From contig NZ_CACXTS010000004.1 of the NCBI RefSeq assembly GCF_902770715.1, forward strand, positions 1-64,000: a stretch of DNA of 64,000 nucleotides. The letters run 5' to 3'. This stretch comes from an uncultured Methanobrevibacter sp. (GTDB lineage: Archaea > Methanobacteriota > Methanobacteria > Methanobacteriales > Methanobacteriaceae). Every line of letters starts with the position of its first letter. The first letter of the stretch is position 1. Positions 57,101-64,000 of the stretch are shown piece after piece. Position numbers and translations under genes: made by a program. The notes beneath the pieces were generated by a model. The model was not told where the DNA came from and ran no database searches. It was given only the letters and a program-made list of their open reading frames with translations.

Positions 57101-58961
57101 TAAATACCAAATCTTCGAAAGTGGTGAGATTCATCAAATCACTTACATCACATCCAATATCATAACCTTGTTCTGCCAATTTAATAATTAAATCATATGT
57201 ACTCAAACAAACAGATAAGTATGATGCACCAATTTCAGCTTTACCTGGCGGATAATTATAAAGTACAACAGCTATTTTTTTATCAGCATTATCCATATCT
57301 CTTAAATCTGCCCATCCACAACTTAACTTAACCATTTTATCTATACCAGATTGGATAACATGAACTTTACCCAAATCATCAATCCATGACAAAATAACCG
57401 GTCCGAATACTCCTTCAAAACTAGGATATGTAACTGCATAAGTCCATTCGATTTGAGGACCTAATTCACTTTCATAACTGTATTTTGAAATTTCATTGAC
57501 CCCTTTTAAAACTTCTAAATCGATTTCGGATAAATCATCTTCTGCTGAACCGTTTGCATAACTTAAAGACCAACTATACAATGAAGTAATAGCAGAAATT
57601 CCAACTTTAGATGTTTTATTGACTTTATTCAATATGGAAGACATTGAAGGCTGTGTGGATAATTTAAATACATTGAATGCAGGCCTTCCATTTGCCTCAT
57701 AACCTCTAATTAAAGAATCTACAACATCTCCACCGAAATAGTAGGTAGCAATAGCTATGAATCTTTTATCAGGATTGAACTTAGAAGTATAATTATTTTC
57801 AAATTGTTTGAATAATTCTGTTGGGTCTAAAACAGAACTAAGCCAGTTAGGATAATCCTCAATCATCCAGTTTAAACTACCTTCACCATCATGATTATAA
57901 CCCGGATTTTTCAAAATCCACTCGTTAATCAATTTAGATTCCGGCACTACAGTATAAACTCCTAAGTCTGGATGATAAAATCCACATTCAGGATTCATTA
58001 AAGGAGTTGACCCCGCATTAAGAGTGGGATTGCTGTATCTGGATGGATTAATTAAGTAAGAAACATACTGCAAGTAATATCTCATATTATGTTCCAATAC
58101 ATTTGTGCTGTTAATATCATCAGCTAAAAAATATGAACCAACATATGTATTTTCAATAGTATGGAAAGTATTATTTTCAGCATTTCCTCCAATAATGTGC
58201 ATATTTGTAGCTTCTTTAATTTTATCATCATAAACACCGAATGTATATGCAACTTTATAATTATCGTTAGCAGGTGATTTTGCCAAAAGTTTAGCTAAAC
58301 GATTCCCTGTAAACATGTTATAATTATCAGCAAACATGTCTATGTGAATAAAATTTGCCTTTTCTGCCAACCATTCCCTAGATACATCATAGTCTGTGGT
58401 ACTGATATAAGCAATTCTTTTAGACAAATTCATCAGCATGTCAATTTTCTCATTATGAGATGAATAATCTGCAAATATTAGTATATCCGGTATAAAATCA
58501 TGAGTTATCATAACATAATTGCCTTTAGTGAAGTCAACACTTGTTTTATAAGGCTCATATGTCGAATAAGAAACTTCAAGACTATATTTACCACCATTTA
58601 AGTTTTTAATTAAAGCATCACCTCTTGAATCTGTTTTTTGAGTAGAAACAACTTTATTTGAAGAGTCATATACTTTAATTGTTGCACCAGCTAAATTAAA
58701 CCCATCTTCATCCCAATTTTTGCTTGTTTCGTTATAATAATGATTAACATGAACGTTGATTACATTATTGCTTTCAGATAAAACATTTTCGTTATTTTGA
58801 GAACTGAGAATTGGTGAAACTTGTGAAACATCTTGAATATTGGCAATTTCATTAACTTCTTCAGGCACACTAGCAATATCCTGCGTTATATTATTATCTT
58901 CCGCAAAGACGACACTTGCAGAAAATAAAATCATTATTGAAAGAATTAATGTGAATAACAA
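54132..58961 (-). CDS. Membrane-anchored, extracytoplasmic CobN/magnesium-chelatase-like protein
   Basis: A 1609 aa exported protein. The N-terminus is a signal peptide (cleavage near VVFAEDN). Residues about 45-135 resemble a carboxypeptidase-regulatory or Ig-like domain. Residues about 150-1440 are a complete CobN/BchH-type chelatase (HGTLEWLPGKNIGVMGG, IYPYIVSNPGEAMVARDRIA, LILWGTEISRTEGIGVAEFL). A Ser/Gln linker, a membrane helix (about 1574-1596) and an acidic tail DNEDDDDDY close it. The chelatase would face outward, away from ATP. The TTG at 58961 is the first common start, but GGAGG (58994-58990) is seven bases from an in-frame ACG at 58982, giving MKKIDNR and a better signal peptide. 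Confidence 0.87.
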   Translation of the reverse strand: MLFTLILSIMILFSASVVFAEDNNITQDIASVPEEVNEIANIQDVSQVSPILSSQNNENVLSESNNVINVHVNHYYNETSKNWDEDGFNLAGATIKVYDSSNKVVSTQKTDSRGDALIKNLNGGKYSLEVSYSTYEPYKTSVDFTKGNYVMITHDFIPDILIFADYSSHNEKIDMLMNLSKRIAYISTTDYDVSREWLAEKANFIHIDMFADNYNMFTGNRLAKLLAKSPANDNYKVAYTFGVYDDKIKEATNMHIIGGNAENNTFHTIENTYVGSYFLADDINSTNVLEHNMRYYLQYVSYLINPSRYSNPTLNAGSTPLMNPECGFYHPDLGVYTVVPESKLINEWILKNPGYNHDGEGSLNWMIEDYPNWLSSVLDPTELFKQFENNYTSKFNPDKRFIAIATYYFGGDVVDSLIRGYEANGRPAFNVFKLSTQPSMSSILNKVNKTSKVGISAITSLYSWSLSYANGSAEDDLSEIDLEVLKGVNEISKYSYESELGPQIEWTYAVTYPSFEGVFGPVILSWIDDLGKVHVIQSGIDKMVKLSCGWADLRDMDNADKKIAVVLYNYPPGKAEIGASYLSVCLSTYDLIIKLAEQGYDIGCDVSDLMNLTTFEDLVFKMGNKGSWASGLLEEYVETNWDALMEHHQLISVKDFYDLTEDIPDDLFDEMMERWGAKGVLGEIMVYKNSYIVIPGLWFGNVFVTFQPSRGWEEVQNYHDLKLPPHQQYVSFYEWLDKTVNVNAIVNMGTHGTLEWLPGKNIGVMGGDWTFELTLNPTIYPYIVSNPGEAMVARDRIASLMITHMTPAMVSSELYGNYSILNDYINRYKEQLTINVTSNAEYYAGEILKLAPSLGFRNISKGENFSAWVDELHVYLENMTDDFNTYGLHNLGKILTGFELSEEVATIVASQTRIYNQLLEFLYPNLKGKDFFTDISGKAKYLTESHMVKEFLHTYTALLVNGSSVEELNKKFGISQGTDLYNSTLFCEKVIVNIQNNNEWNAIFSALSGKYVQSGLFADPAYSDSIPTGYNGYSSDPTRMPSHAAYESAVRIVDLLLANYYEAHGKWPELTSLILWGTEISRTEGIGVAEFLYFLGCKPKWVSNTNDKVIGVELLPLENLTVKLNNGSIVNRPRVDVFASIVTSNKDWLNWMLTSIKLAAFADGEDTSDNYIKKHYEENPSLDRLFGLPGNILEGTGMSNLIPSTSDWNISTVNEKASDVYLNKVSYSWTVDEKGNIHIEKQRKNYEYLLDNVDLISQNFDSTWRLFDSDDYYDWFGGMYNAANTLRNKSGKGKPDTAFVDIRNKNKYVSRSYEEELEFEIRSMVINPQYYEKLVNTPDGMNAWSARMQNMYASTVLSGGKMNSELGNQMADTALTINQGVDRGTLAAGIQSSSAWLIYMADQGLWDADSKKLQDLVDNYMKSVIDYGVACCHHTCKNLAFNAKLIQMSSLTPAQKQKFAEILAAATNTDPLYQMEQDSENNVNQGDSDGKSSGEMDDGNQKANVLTNNTSQEQSDGSQSGGRTSVGADQSASGNEKVASETQTSQDASSSAGSDAGAKAYELSEKSTSKSVSATESSMPVFVIVAVIVLIAIFLVGYVRDNEDDDDDY

Positions 58962-58982
58962 TCTATTATCTATCTTTTTCGT

Positions 58983-59180
58983 CTTTTCACCTCCTTTTCC
59001 AGTTATTTATAACAAACATAGCAATAATTTACTATAAGTTTAAATTTGATTTGAAAACATATAAAGTTTGTTAAAGTAAGTTTACTTTATATATTTTCAA
59101 AAAATTATTAACACGAATAAGATACATTTAAATACATAATTGACTAAATAAAATGTACTAATATAATAGAGGTGACAAAA
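58983..59180. promoter_or_regulatory. Divergent control region of the CobN-like and DUF1002 genes
   Basis: AAAGTAA (59073-59079) and TTACTTT (59082-59088) form a 7-bp inverted repeat with a two-base spacer, next to TATA-like sequences on both sides (about 59059-59066 and 59085-59094). It could be an operator for both genes. GGAGGTGA for the CobN-like gene is at 58994-58987 and GAGGTG for DUF1002 at about 59169-59174. Confidence 0.45.
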
Positions 59181-60026
59181 ATGCGCAAGATTAGTATTGG
59201 AATGATACTTTTATCCATACTCGTTATAGGTATGCTCATCCCAGCAGGTTTTTCAACTAATGACAATCAAGTTGTTATAACCTACGGAGAAACTACACAG
59301 CACAATGCAAATTATAAGAGTACTGTAGATACATTCTTTAAAAATCAAGCTGGAATTGATTTGAATGGTGTGAATACAAAAACAATTACTGCTGATGAAG
59401 TAAATAAAATTTCAAGCACAATTACTGGAAAATATTATAATTCAGAACAAATCTTCTCCTCAGCATTGGTTGATTTGAATGACAATGACAATCTTGAAGT
59501 CAGCGTTGACAAATCTACAATCACTACAATCACTGGAGACATGTACCTATCTGCATTAAAATCAGCTGGAATCACCAGCGGACATGTTTATGTAACAAGC
59601 CCTGTTACCGCTACCGGTGAATCTGCATTAGCAGGTATTATGAATTCTTATGAAGTAGCAACTGATGTTGAAATTCCGGATACTGTTAAAGAAGCAGCCA
59701 ACAATGAAATTTACACTCAATCTGAAATCGTGCAAAATTCAGATGTTAATGCTGATGACTTATCTAAATTAGTAGATGACGTCAAAGAAACAGTTCAAGA
59801 AGAAAACATCACAGATCACCAAACTATTGTAAATATAATTAATAACTATACTGTTAATTACAACATTAACATCACAAATAGTGATATAGAAAACCTTGCT
59901 GATAGTATTGAACAAATTCAAAATGTCCAAGGAGACATTAACAACTATCAAGCAGAAGTATCTGATGTGTTAAACAGTACAGATACCGGATCAGTTGATG
60001 GAATTATAAATGGATTATTCAATTAA
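59181..60026 (+). CDS. Secreted DUF1002 (YpuA-like) protein
   Basis: A 281 aa protein. ATG 59181 is chosen because GAGGTG lies six bases upstream. A signal peptide (residues 1-26, ending AGFSTN) precedes a DUF1002 domain: VVITYGETT, then VYVTSPVTATGESALAGIMNSYE. The C-terminal 90 residues (from about 185) are polar and acidic with repeated Asp-Asn-Ile patterns. DUF1002 proteins are mostly bacterial (Firmicutes) and of unknown function. Divergent from the CobN-like gene, with a possible shared operator, so the two may act together at the cell surface. Confidence 0.85.
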   Translation: MRKISIGMILLSILVIGMLIPAGFSTNDNQVVITYGETTQHNANYKSTVDTFFKNQAGIDLNGVNTKTITADEVNKISSTITGKYYNSEQIFSSALVDLNDNDNLEVSVDKSTITTITGDMYLSALKSAGITSGHVYVTSPVTATGESALAGIMNSYEVATDVEIPDTVKEAANNEIYTQSEIVQNSDVNADDLSKLVDDVKETVQEENITDHQTIVNIINNYTVNYNINITNSDIENLADSIEQIQNVQGDINNYQAEVSDVLNSTDTGSVDGIINGLFN

Positions 60027-60029
60027 TCC
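60012..60029 (+). terminator. Hairpin containing the DUF1002 gene stop codon
   Basis: Stem GGATTA/TAATCC with a six-base loop. The TAA stop (60024-60026) starts the 3' arm. T-runs follow. Confidence 0.6.
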
Positions 60030-60072
60030 ATTTTTATACTTTTTTTAATAAAAAAAATAAGAGATTTATGAG

Positions 60073-60915
60073 CTATTGCTCCTTATCATCAGATTGACCG
60101 GATGATTCATTGCTTTTAATTAATTCCTCCAGATTTTGGATGGATTCTTTCAACTCTTTGTTTAATCTTTCATTCTCTTCAAATTTATGATTAAAATGCT
60201 TCATTAAAATGGCAGCTGTTAGAGTAGCAGTACCCACACCTGAAAGAATATATCCTCCCCAAACCAAAATTAATGCATTTATTTTTCCGGCAATTGTAGT
60301 TCCTAAAACGGCATATCCATTACTTGTAAATGCATTGGAAACCATTACCAAAGAATCCAAAGGATAAACATCTTCAACAATTTGAGTTAAAATGAAACTA
60401 ATGAATATTAGGGCGAACAATACCACTATAGTTACGCTCAAACCGTTAGATTCCGTGTATTGCCTAAACTTATCATAATAGAGTTTAACAAAGTATATGA
60501 AAACCAAAACATGAATTAAATCTATGTAACTTAATAAAAGGGAACCAAATAACAGGAAATTAATAGAATCAAAAGGAACTAAAAGCAAAAGTATAATTTT
60601 CCCCTTTAAAGAACTTTTATCCAATGTTATTGCTAAAAATAAGGATAAAGCAATGTCAAATATTACAAAATAAATAATACCCTCGCTAGATATTAAAGCA
60701 TATAAAATATCAATGAAAGCCAATGACATTAGTATTAGGTAAAATACCTGTTTTAAAGTATGTATTTCATCTTCCGGAAGTATTTCACCCAAATTTGAGA
60801 GTGCATTGGAACTGGACATCACTCTTTTATAAACAAATGTTCCAATAGCAACCACGATAAGAAATATTATTATTTCAAAAAGCAATCCTCTGAAAAAAAT
60901 TGTTATATCATCCAT
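60073..60915 (-). CDS. Multi-pass membrane protein with a K+ channel-like pore segment
   Basis: A 280 aa protein with about seven hydrophobic segments. Near residues 182-203, DSLVMVSNAFTSNGYAVLG resembles a pore helix and filter, followed by a final helix, as in the 2TM pore of K+ channels. The usual TVGYGD is replaced by TSNGYAVLG. A C-terminal coiled coil (about 240-268, KFEENERLNKELKESIQN) may drive oligomerisation. It could be a divergent ion channel. The stop lies in a short GAGC/GCTC hairpin. Confidence 0.6.
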   Translation of the reverse strand: MDDITIFFRGLLFEIIIFLIVVAIGTFVYKRVMSSSNALSNLGEILPEDEIHTLKQVFYLILMSLAFIDILYALISSEGIIYFVIFDIALSLFLAITLDKSSLKGKIILLLLVPFDSINFLLFGSLLLSYIDLIHVLVFIYFVKLYYDKFRQYTESNGLSVTIVVLFALIFISFILTQIVEDVYPLDSLVMVSNAFTSNGYAVLGTTIAGKINALILVWGGYILSGVGTATLTAAILMKHFNHKFEENERLNKELKESIQNLEELIKSNESSGQSDDKEQ

Positions 60916-61023
60916 CTAATAGCCTCATAATAAATTATGAAAATACAAATATTAAAACTTATTTAATTTAATAATCTGCTGATTTAAAACTTGACATCTC
61001 TTATATTGCACTAAGAATATGAA

Positions 61024-61665
61024 CTACGCCCCGATAAGCAAACTGACCATATTTTCAGCACCTATTGTAATGGCAATCAACACCATGATTCCTGCAATTG
61101 CAATTGTAATAATCCAAATACCAATATTCCACTTTAAAACTTTAGTTCCGTCCAGACTATAGATAGGGAATAAATTAAATGTAGCTAAAAAGCTATTAAC
61201 AGAGAATCCTACTGTAGAAATCAAATATATTAAATTAAAAATATTAGAATATATTTTAAAAGGATATATCAATGCGGCAATTGCAATAAATACCAATGCA
61301 AGAACCATATTGGCCATTGGTCCGGCAATTGAAATCTTACCGCTCACTTCATCATCGATATCTCCCGGATGAATGTTAATTGAAGCAGGTGATGCAAATA
61401 CAACTCCAAAAAATGATGTGACAAATGCAATTAATAAACCTAAAGGCCATAATTTAAATTCCGCCTGGCAGCCATACTTCATTGCTACGAATTTGTGTCC
61501 AAGCTCATGCAATACAGATCCTATCGCCACGCCTACAATAACAATTGGCAAACATGAAATGAATGCATGCGCATTCAAACCGGCAGTTGCTATTGAAAAA
61601 CAAATTGTTAGCGCAATAAATGCAATTATCAAATCCCTTATTTCAACCTTAGTATATTCAACCAT
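61024..61665 (-). CDS. Site-2-type membrane zinc metalloprotease (M50 family)
   Basis: A 213 aa protein with about six membrane segments. The zinc motif HELGH is in VLHELGHKFVAMKYGC (about residues 48-63). The third ligand is in NLFPIYSLDGTKVL (NxxPxxxLDG, about 166-179). Both are typical of S2P-like proteases that cut within or near membranes. No PDZ or CBS domain is present. The target is unknown. Confidence 0.88.
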   Translation of the reverse strand: MVEYTKVEIRDLIIAFIALTICFSIATAGLNAHAFISCLPIVIVGVAIGSVLHELGHKFVAMKYGCQAEFKLWPLGLLIAFVTSFFGVVFASPASINIHPGDIDDEVSGKISIAGPMANMVLALVFIAIAALIYPFKIYSNIFNLIYLISTVGFSVNSFLATFNLFPIYSLDGTKVLKWNIGIWIITIAIAGIMVLIAITIGAENMVSLLIGA

Positions 61666-61745
61666 GATATTAAATATTTACTTTAATAAATAAAACTTTT
61701 TTCTAAAATAAGTTAAATCTTGCAAAAGCTACATCTTATGCATGC

Positions 61746-61814
61746 ATGAAAAAACAAAAAGAAATAAATAATATTCCGAGCATGTTGAGAATGGGCGAAG
61801 ATTACATCATCTAA
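61746..61814 (+). CDS. Possible 22-codon small ORF
   Basis: A short plus-strand frame encoding MKKQKEINNIPSMLRMGEDYII. Its TAA lies in the loop of a 7-bp hairpin (ACATCAT/ATGATGT), like many real stops in this window. There is no ribosome binding site. It could be a degraded N-terminus of a larger gene or chance. Confidence 0.2.
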   Translation: MKKQKEINNIPSMLRMGEDYII

Positions 61815-61848
61815 ATTACATGATGTTTGCCATGGTTTTGATGAAAAA

Positions 61849-61862
61849 GGAGTTTAATCTCC
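61849..61862 (-). terminator. Short hairpin containing the methyltransferase stop codon
   Basis: Stem GGAG/CTCC with the TAA (61854-61856, minus strand) in the loop, followed by five T residues on the minus strand. Only four pairs, so weak. Confidence 0.35.
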
Positions 61863-62543
61863 AAATTCATATATTCTAAGTATTGTCCATTCACTTTTCC
61901 TTTCATGAACAGGTTTAAATTCCCCTTGCCATGCATCGAAAACTTCTTCATCAATCATATGATGATCACGGGCTAAAGGTCTATTCCATTTGTACGGCAA
62001 TCCTATTATTGCCCTTTTTGATATCCTAGCAATTTCTTTAAATATCTCTTGCTGTTCGCCATAGAATCCTAAATGTTCCAAGACTTGTGATGCAATGACT
62101 AAATCGTATTTCTTATCTTCAATGGGATATGGAACAATTCTGCAGTCATGAACAATAACTCTATTGGCAGGCATTGGAAAATCTTTTGAAAGGTCAACTT
62201 TATCGATTACATCACAACCTTCAATAAATGGTGCCTTATAGGGACCGATTTCAAGAACTGAACCTATATTTTCCATTTTCTTTAGTTCTTCAATCATTTC
62301 GACATAATATGTATTCCATCTGGCCTCATCATAATATTTTTCACCAATGCTGAGAACATCATTTAATGTAAGATATCTTTTAGGAGGATGTTTTTTATTT
62401 TTTTCATCTAATATTTCTTTAAAGTTTTCAATTTCACTTTTTAAAGAATTAATCTCCTCATTTAAGATATCAATTTCATTTTTAAGTGCTTTAATCTCAT
62501 CAGAGGTGTTTTCAGCACCGTTAAATTTTTCTTGACTTTCCAT
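61854..62543 (-). CDS. SAM-dependent methyltransferase with N-terminal coiled coil
   Basis: A 229 aa protein. Residues 10-50 form a heptad-like coiled coil (KALKNEIDILNEEINSLKSE). Residues 60-229 are a class I methyltransferase: VLEIGPYKAPFIEGCDVIDK (motif I), then the catalytic-region stretch YDLVIASQVLEHLGFY. Similar proteins occur in surface polysaccharide loci, and the coiled coil could measure chain length or bring partners together. The acceptor is unknown. Confidence 0.8.
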   Translation of the reverse strand: MESQEKFNGAENTSDEIKALKNEIDILNEEINSLKSEIENFKEILDEKNKKHPPKRYLTLNDVLSIGEKYYDEARWNTYYVEMIEELKKMENIGSVLEIGPYKAPFIEGCDVIDKVDLSKDFPMPANRVIVHDCRIVPYPIEDKKYDLVIASQVLEHLGFYGEQQEIFKEIARISKRAIIGLPYKWNRPLARDHHMIDEEVFDAWQGEFKPVHERKSEWTILRIYEFGD

Positions 62544-62727
62544 AATAAAAAATATAGTTTTATTTTATTTATACCTATTGAAAGATTATTGTGAAATATT
62601 CCTCTGAGTTAAATAATCACAATTCTTCCGTCCATCTTAAAGGAGAAATCTCTGGTGGAGATATAATATTAGAATATTATTTTCACATATATAATCTCCC
62701 TATGCTTAAACTAGTTTAAAATAACGT

Positions 62728-63246
62728 TTATATTGTTGATGTTTCGTTAATCCTGAATGTATCAATGAATATATGGGCTTCATCCAATGTTTTAAAAGTC
62801 CCTTTGAAATAGTTATACTGTAAATCTAAACCCTCATTAAAAGCAACAGTAATATTATCCAAATCAATGAACACAACATATTCGTTGGAATCCTTGAAAA
62901 TATATGTCTTATATCCTTGAGAGGTTGCATTGCTGTCCATTTCCTCATATGAGGAATTGTTTTTATGGGTTTCAAAATCACCTGGCTCGTCCTCACCTTC
63001 AACAGATAATGAACAGAAAGATTTTTCATCAGGATAGGTATAATAAGTTCCACCTTCAAAACTGTCAAAAAAAGAAGGTTTAAATTCCATTTCATCAGTT
63101 AAATCATCACTAATGTTAAAAAAAGCTTTGTTTGCATAATTATATTCATGTGTTTTGATATTGTCTGATTCTGCCGATACGATGGCAATAGATGAAATTA
63201 TCAATAAAATAATTGTCAGCGAAATTAAAAATCTCCTTGCATTCAT
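62728..63246 (-). CDS. Small secreted protein of unknown function
   Basis: A 172 aa protein starting at ATG 63246, nine bases after GGAGG. A signal peptide (residues 1-25, ending IVSAES) precedes a single acidic domain with repeated aromatic and beta-strand segments, ending FKTLDEAHIFIDTFRINE. It has one cysteine in the mature part. The general plan resembles the protein at 37518-38030, though identity by eye is low. The gap 62544-62727 beside it holds an AT-rich hairpin-like stretch (about 62655-62698) but no convincing gene. Confidence 0.7.
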   Translation of the reverse strand: MNARRFLISLTIILLIISSIAIVSAESDNIKTHEYNYANKAFFNISDDLTDEMEFKPSFFDSFEGGTYYTYPDEKSFCSLSVEGEDEPGDFETHKNNSSYEEMDSNATSQGYKTYIFKDSNEYVVFIDLDNITVAFNEGLDLQYNYFKGTFKTLDEAHIFIDTFRINETSTI

Positions 63247-63377
63247 GAAATTTGACCTCCTCAAATACTTTATATCATATTATATAATCATATAATTCAT
63301 GTTTAATAAATCTATACAATGTATTTAATATCAAATTTATGTTATAAATCATCTAAAAATAGCTAAAAATTAATATT

Positions 63378-63664
63378 CATGGCCTGTTAAGAGTAACCCA
63401 CCTTCTGTTTAACAGCATTCATCTAAGCGTGCTACCTTGCCTACACAAGTGATTATCGGCAACTTTGCTCTTGCATCCTACGGAATGGCCGTTTCACCGA
63501 TTCTTTTAATGTCCTCAATTAACTATCATCGTCTACCATTAAAAGCCGTGTCGTTTCTGCTCCATTGTCATACTTCTCAGCATACGTTTTTCAACGCCGT
63601 AGTCTTGTTTGATGGGCGGAGTTTCCTTAGTTTAAAAACCAAAAGCTGTCTTTAACTTGCCATG
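63378..63664 (-). ncRNA. rnpB: RNase P RNA
   Basis: The minus strand contains the conserved RNase P RNA regions: AAGGAAACTCCGCCC near the 5' end, and ACAGAAGGTGGGTTA near the 3' end. The 5' sequence CATGGCAAGTTAAAGA pairs with the 3' TCTTAACAGGCCATG as helix P1, which sets both ends. Length is about 287 bases, as expected for the archaeal type. It lies 19 bases downstream of initiator tRNA-Met on the same strand. Confidence 0.9.
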
Positions 63665-63683
63665 AAAAATATTAATTAAATAG

Positions 63684-63758
<75 letters not shown>

Positions 63759-63843
63759 ATACGAATAAAAGTAGTATAATAACTATTTATAAATTATATA
63801 AAAAATAATATATAAAGGTTTCGGAAAAAAGAGAAAAATCAAA

Positions 63844-63864
63844 GAAAATAAATTATTTATTTTC
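63844..63864 (-). terminator. Hairpin with the stop codon as its loop
   Basis: Perfect 9-bp stem GAAAATAAA/TTTATTTTC whose three-base loop is exactly the TAA stop (63853-63855) of the next gene. T-runs follow on the minus strand. Confidence 0.6.
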
Positions 63865-64000
63865 TAATGATTCGATTCTTTTATCTAAATCACCTAATCT
63901 TTCTTCAGTGACTTTCTGGAACTCAGCAGATGATTTTTTAAATTCTTCAAAATTTTTCTCCAAATTATCTACATTGGCAGTAGTTTCAGAGAATTTGGTT
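63853..64000 (-). CDS. C-terminal end of a coiled-coil protein (partial)
   Basis: Only the last 48 codons are in the window, ending RLGDLDKRIESLENK. The fragment is Glu/Lys-rich with a heptad pattern (VDNLEKNFEEFKK), a coiled coil. The rest lies beyond the right edge, so the product cannot be named. Confidence 0.65.
   Translation of the reverse strand, partial: TKFSETTANVDNLEKNFEEFKKSSAEFQKVTEERLGDLDKRIESLENK

Noticed and set aside
49016-58961. Horizontal transfer of the whole adhesin/CobN-like region
   Set aside because: Base composition by eye matches the neighbours, and there are no mobile-element genes at the borders. Adhesin-like genes are typical of this group.
62591-62719. 42-codon plus-strand frame starting at GTG
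   Set aside because: No ribosome binding site or promoter, no recognisable domain, and the DNA forms an AT-rich imperfect hairpin. I could not support it as a gene.

Overview
The window is AT-rich archaeal DNA from a hydrogenotrophic methanogen of the order Methanobacteriales, most likely Methanobrevibacter or a close relative. This is inferred from the complete energy-converting hydrogenase B (ehb) operon, formylmethanofuran:H4MPT formyltransferase (ftr), TATA-box promoters with several apparently leaderless genes, an intron-bearing tRNA-Trp, and secreted adhesin-like proteins with beta-helix and Ig-like repeats. No CRISPR array, insertion sequence or prophage was seen.

Layout. 1-9.9 kb: ehbA-ehbQ on the minus strand. 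10-24.6 kb: mixed housekeeping and accessory genes (ACR3/SBF transporter, DUF457 protein, M14-like deacylase, superfamily I helicase, argG, sir2, sfsA, nnr, K+ channel) and two adhesin-like proteins. 24.7-30.2 kb: PadR regulator, ftr, a flippase-like protein, trkH/trkA K+ uptake and an MBL hydrolase. 30.2-31.5 kb: six minus-strand tRNAs (Trp with intron, His, Leu, Glu, a CAT tRNA, Asn) and hjc. 31.7-40.6 kb: a radical SAM gene, then a tight seven-gene plus-strand run: gatB, CBS/ParB-like gene, hisE, and a surface-polymer module (ABC-2 permease, ABC ATPase with N-terminal Ig-like domains, small lipoprotein-like protein, glycosyltransferase-TagF fusion). 40.6-44.2 kb: GNAT, larB and hypF. 44.2-48.8 kb: a winged-helix regulator divergent from grpE-dnaK-dnaJ. 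49-60 kb: a 1658-residue adhesin with a Cys-rich 14-residue repeat array, a membrane-anchored extracytoplasmic CobN-like protein and a secreted DUF1002 protein. 60-64 kb: pore-like membrane protein, site-2-type protease, methyltransferase, secreted protein, RNase P RNA, initiator tRNA-Met and a partial coiled-coil gene.

How the genes work together. Ehb uses an ion gradient to drive ferredoxin reduction by H2, and HypF matures NiFe hydrogenases of this kind. Ftr carries out the second step of CO2 reduction. The surface theme is strong: teichoic-acid-like polymer synthesis and export, three adhesin-like proteins, and an outward-facing chelatase homologue.

The most unusual observations are: (1) the polymer module, whose ABC ATPase carries adhesin-type Ig-like domains at its N-terminus; (2) the 16-unit CIDG repeat array; (3) the extracytoplasmic CobN homologue; (4) many terminator-like hairpins that contain the gene's own stop codon; (5) a possible structured RNA upstream of argG; (6) two genes whose Shine-Dalgarno spacing points to ATT or ACG start codons. 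All calls come from reading the sequence without database searches.
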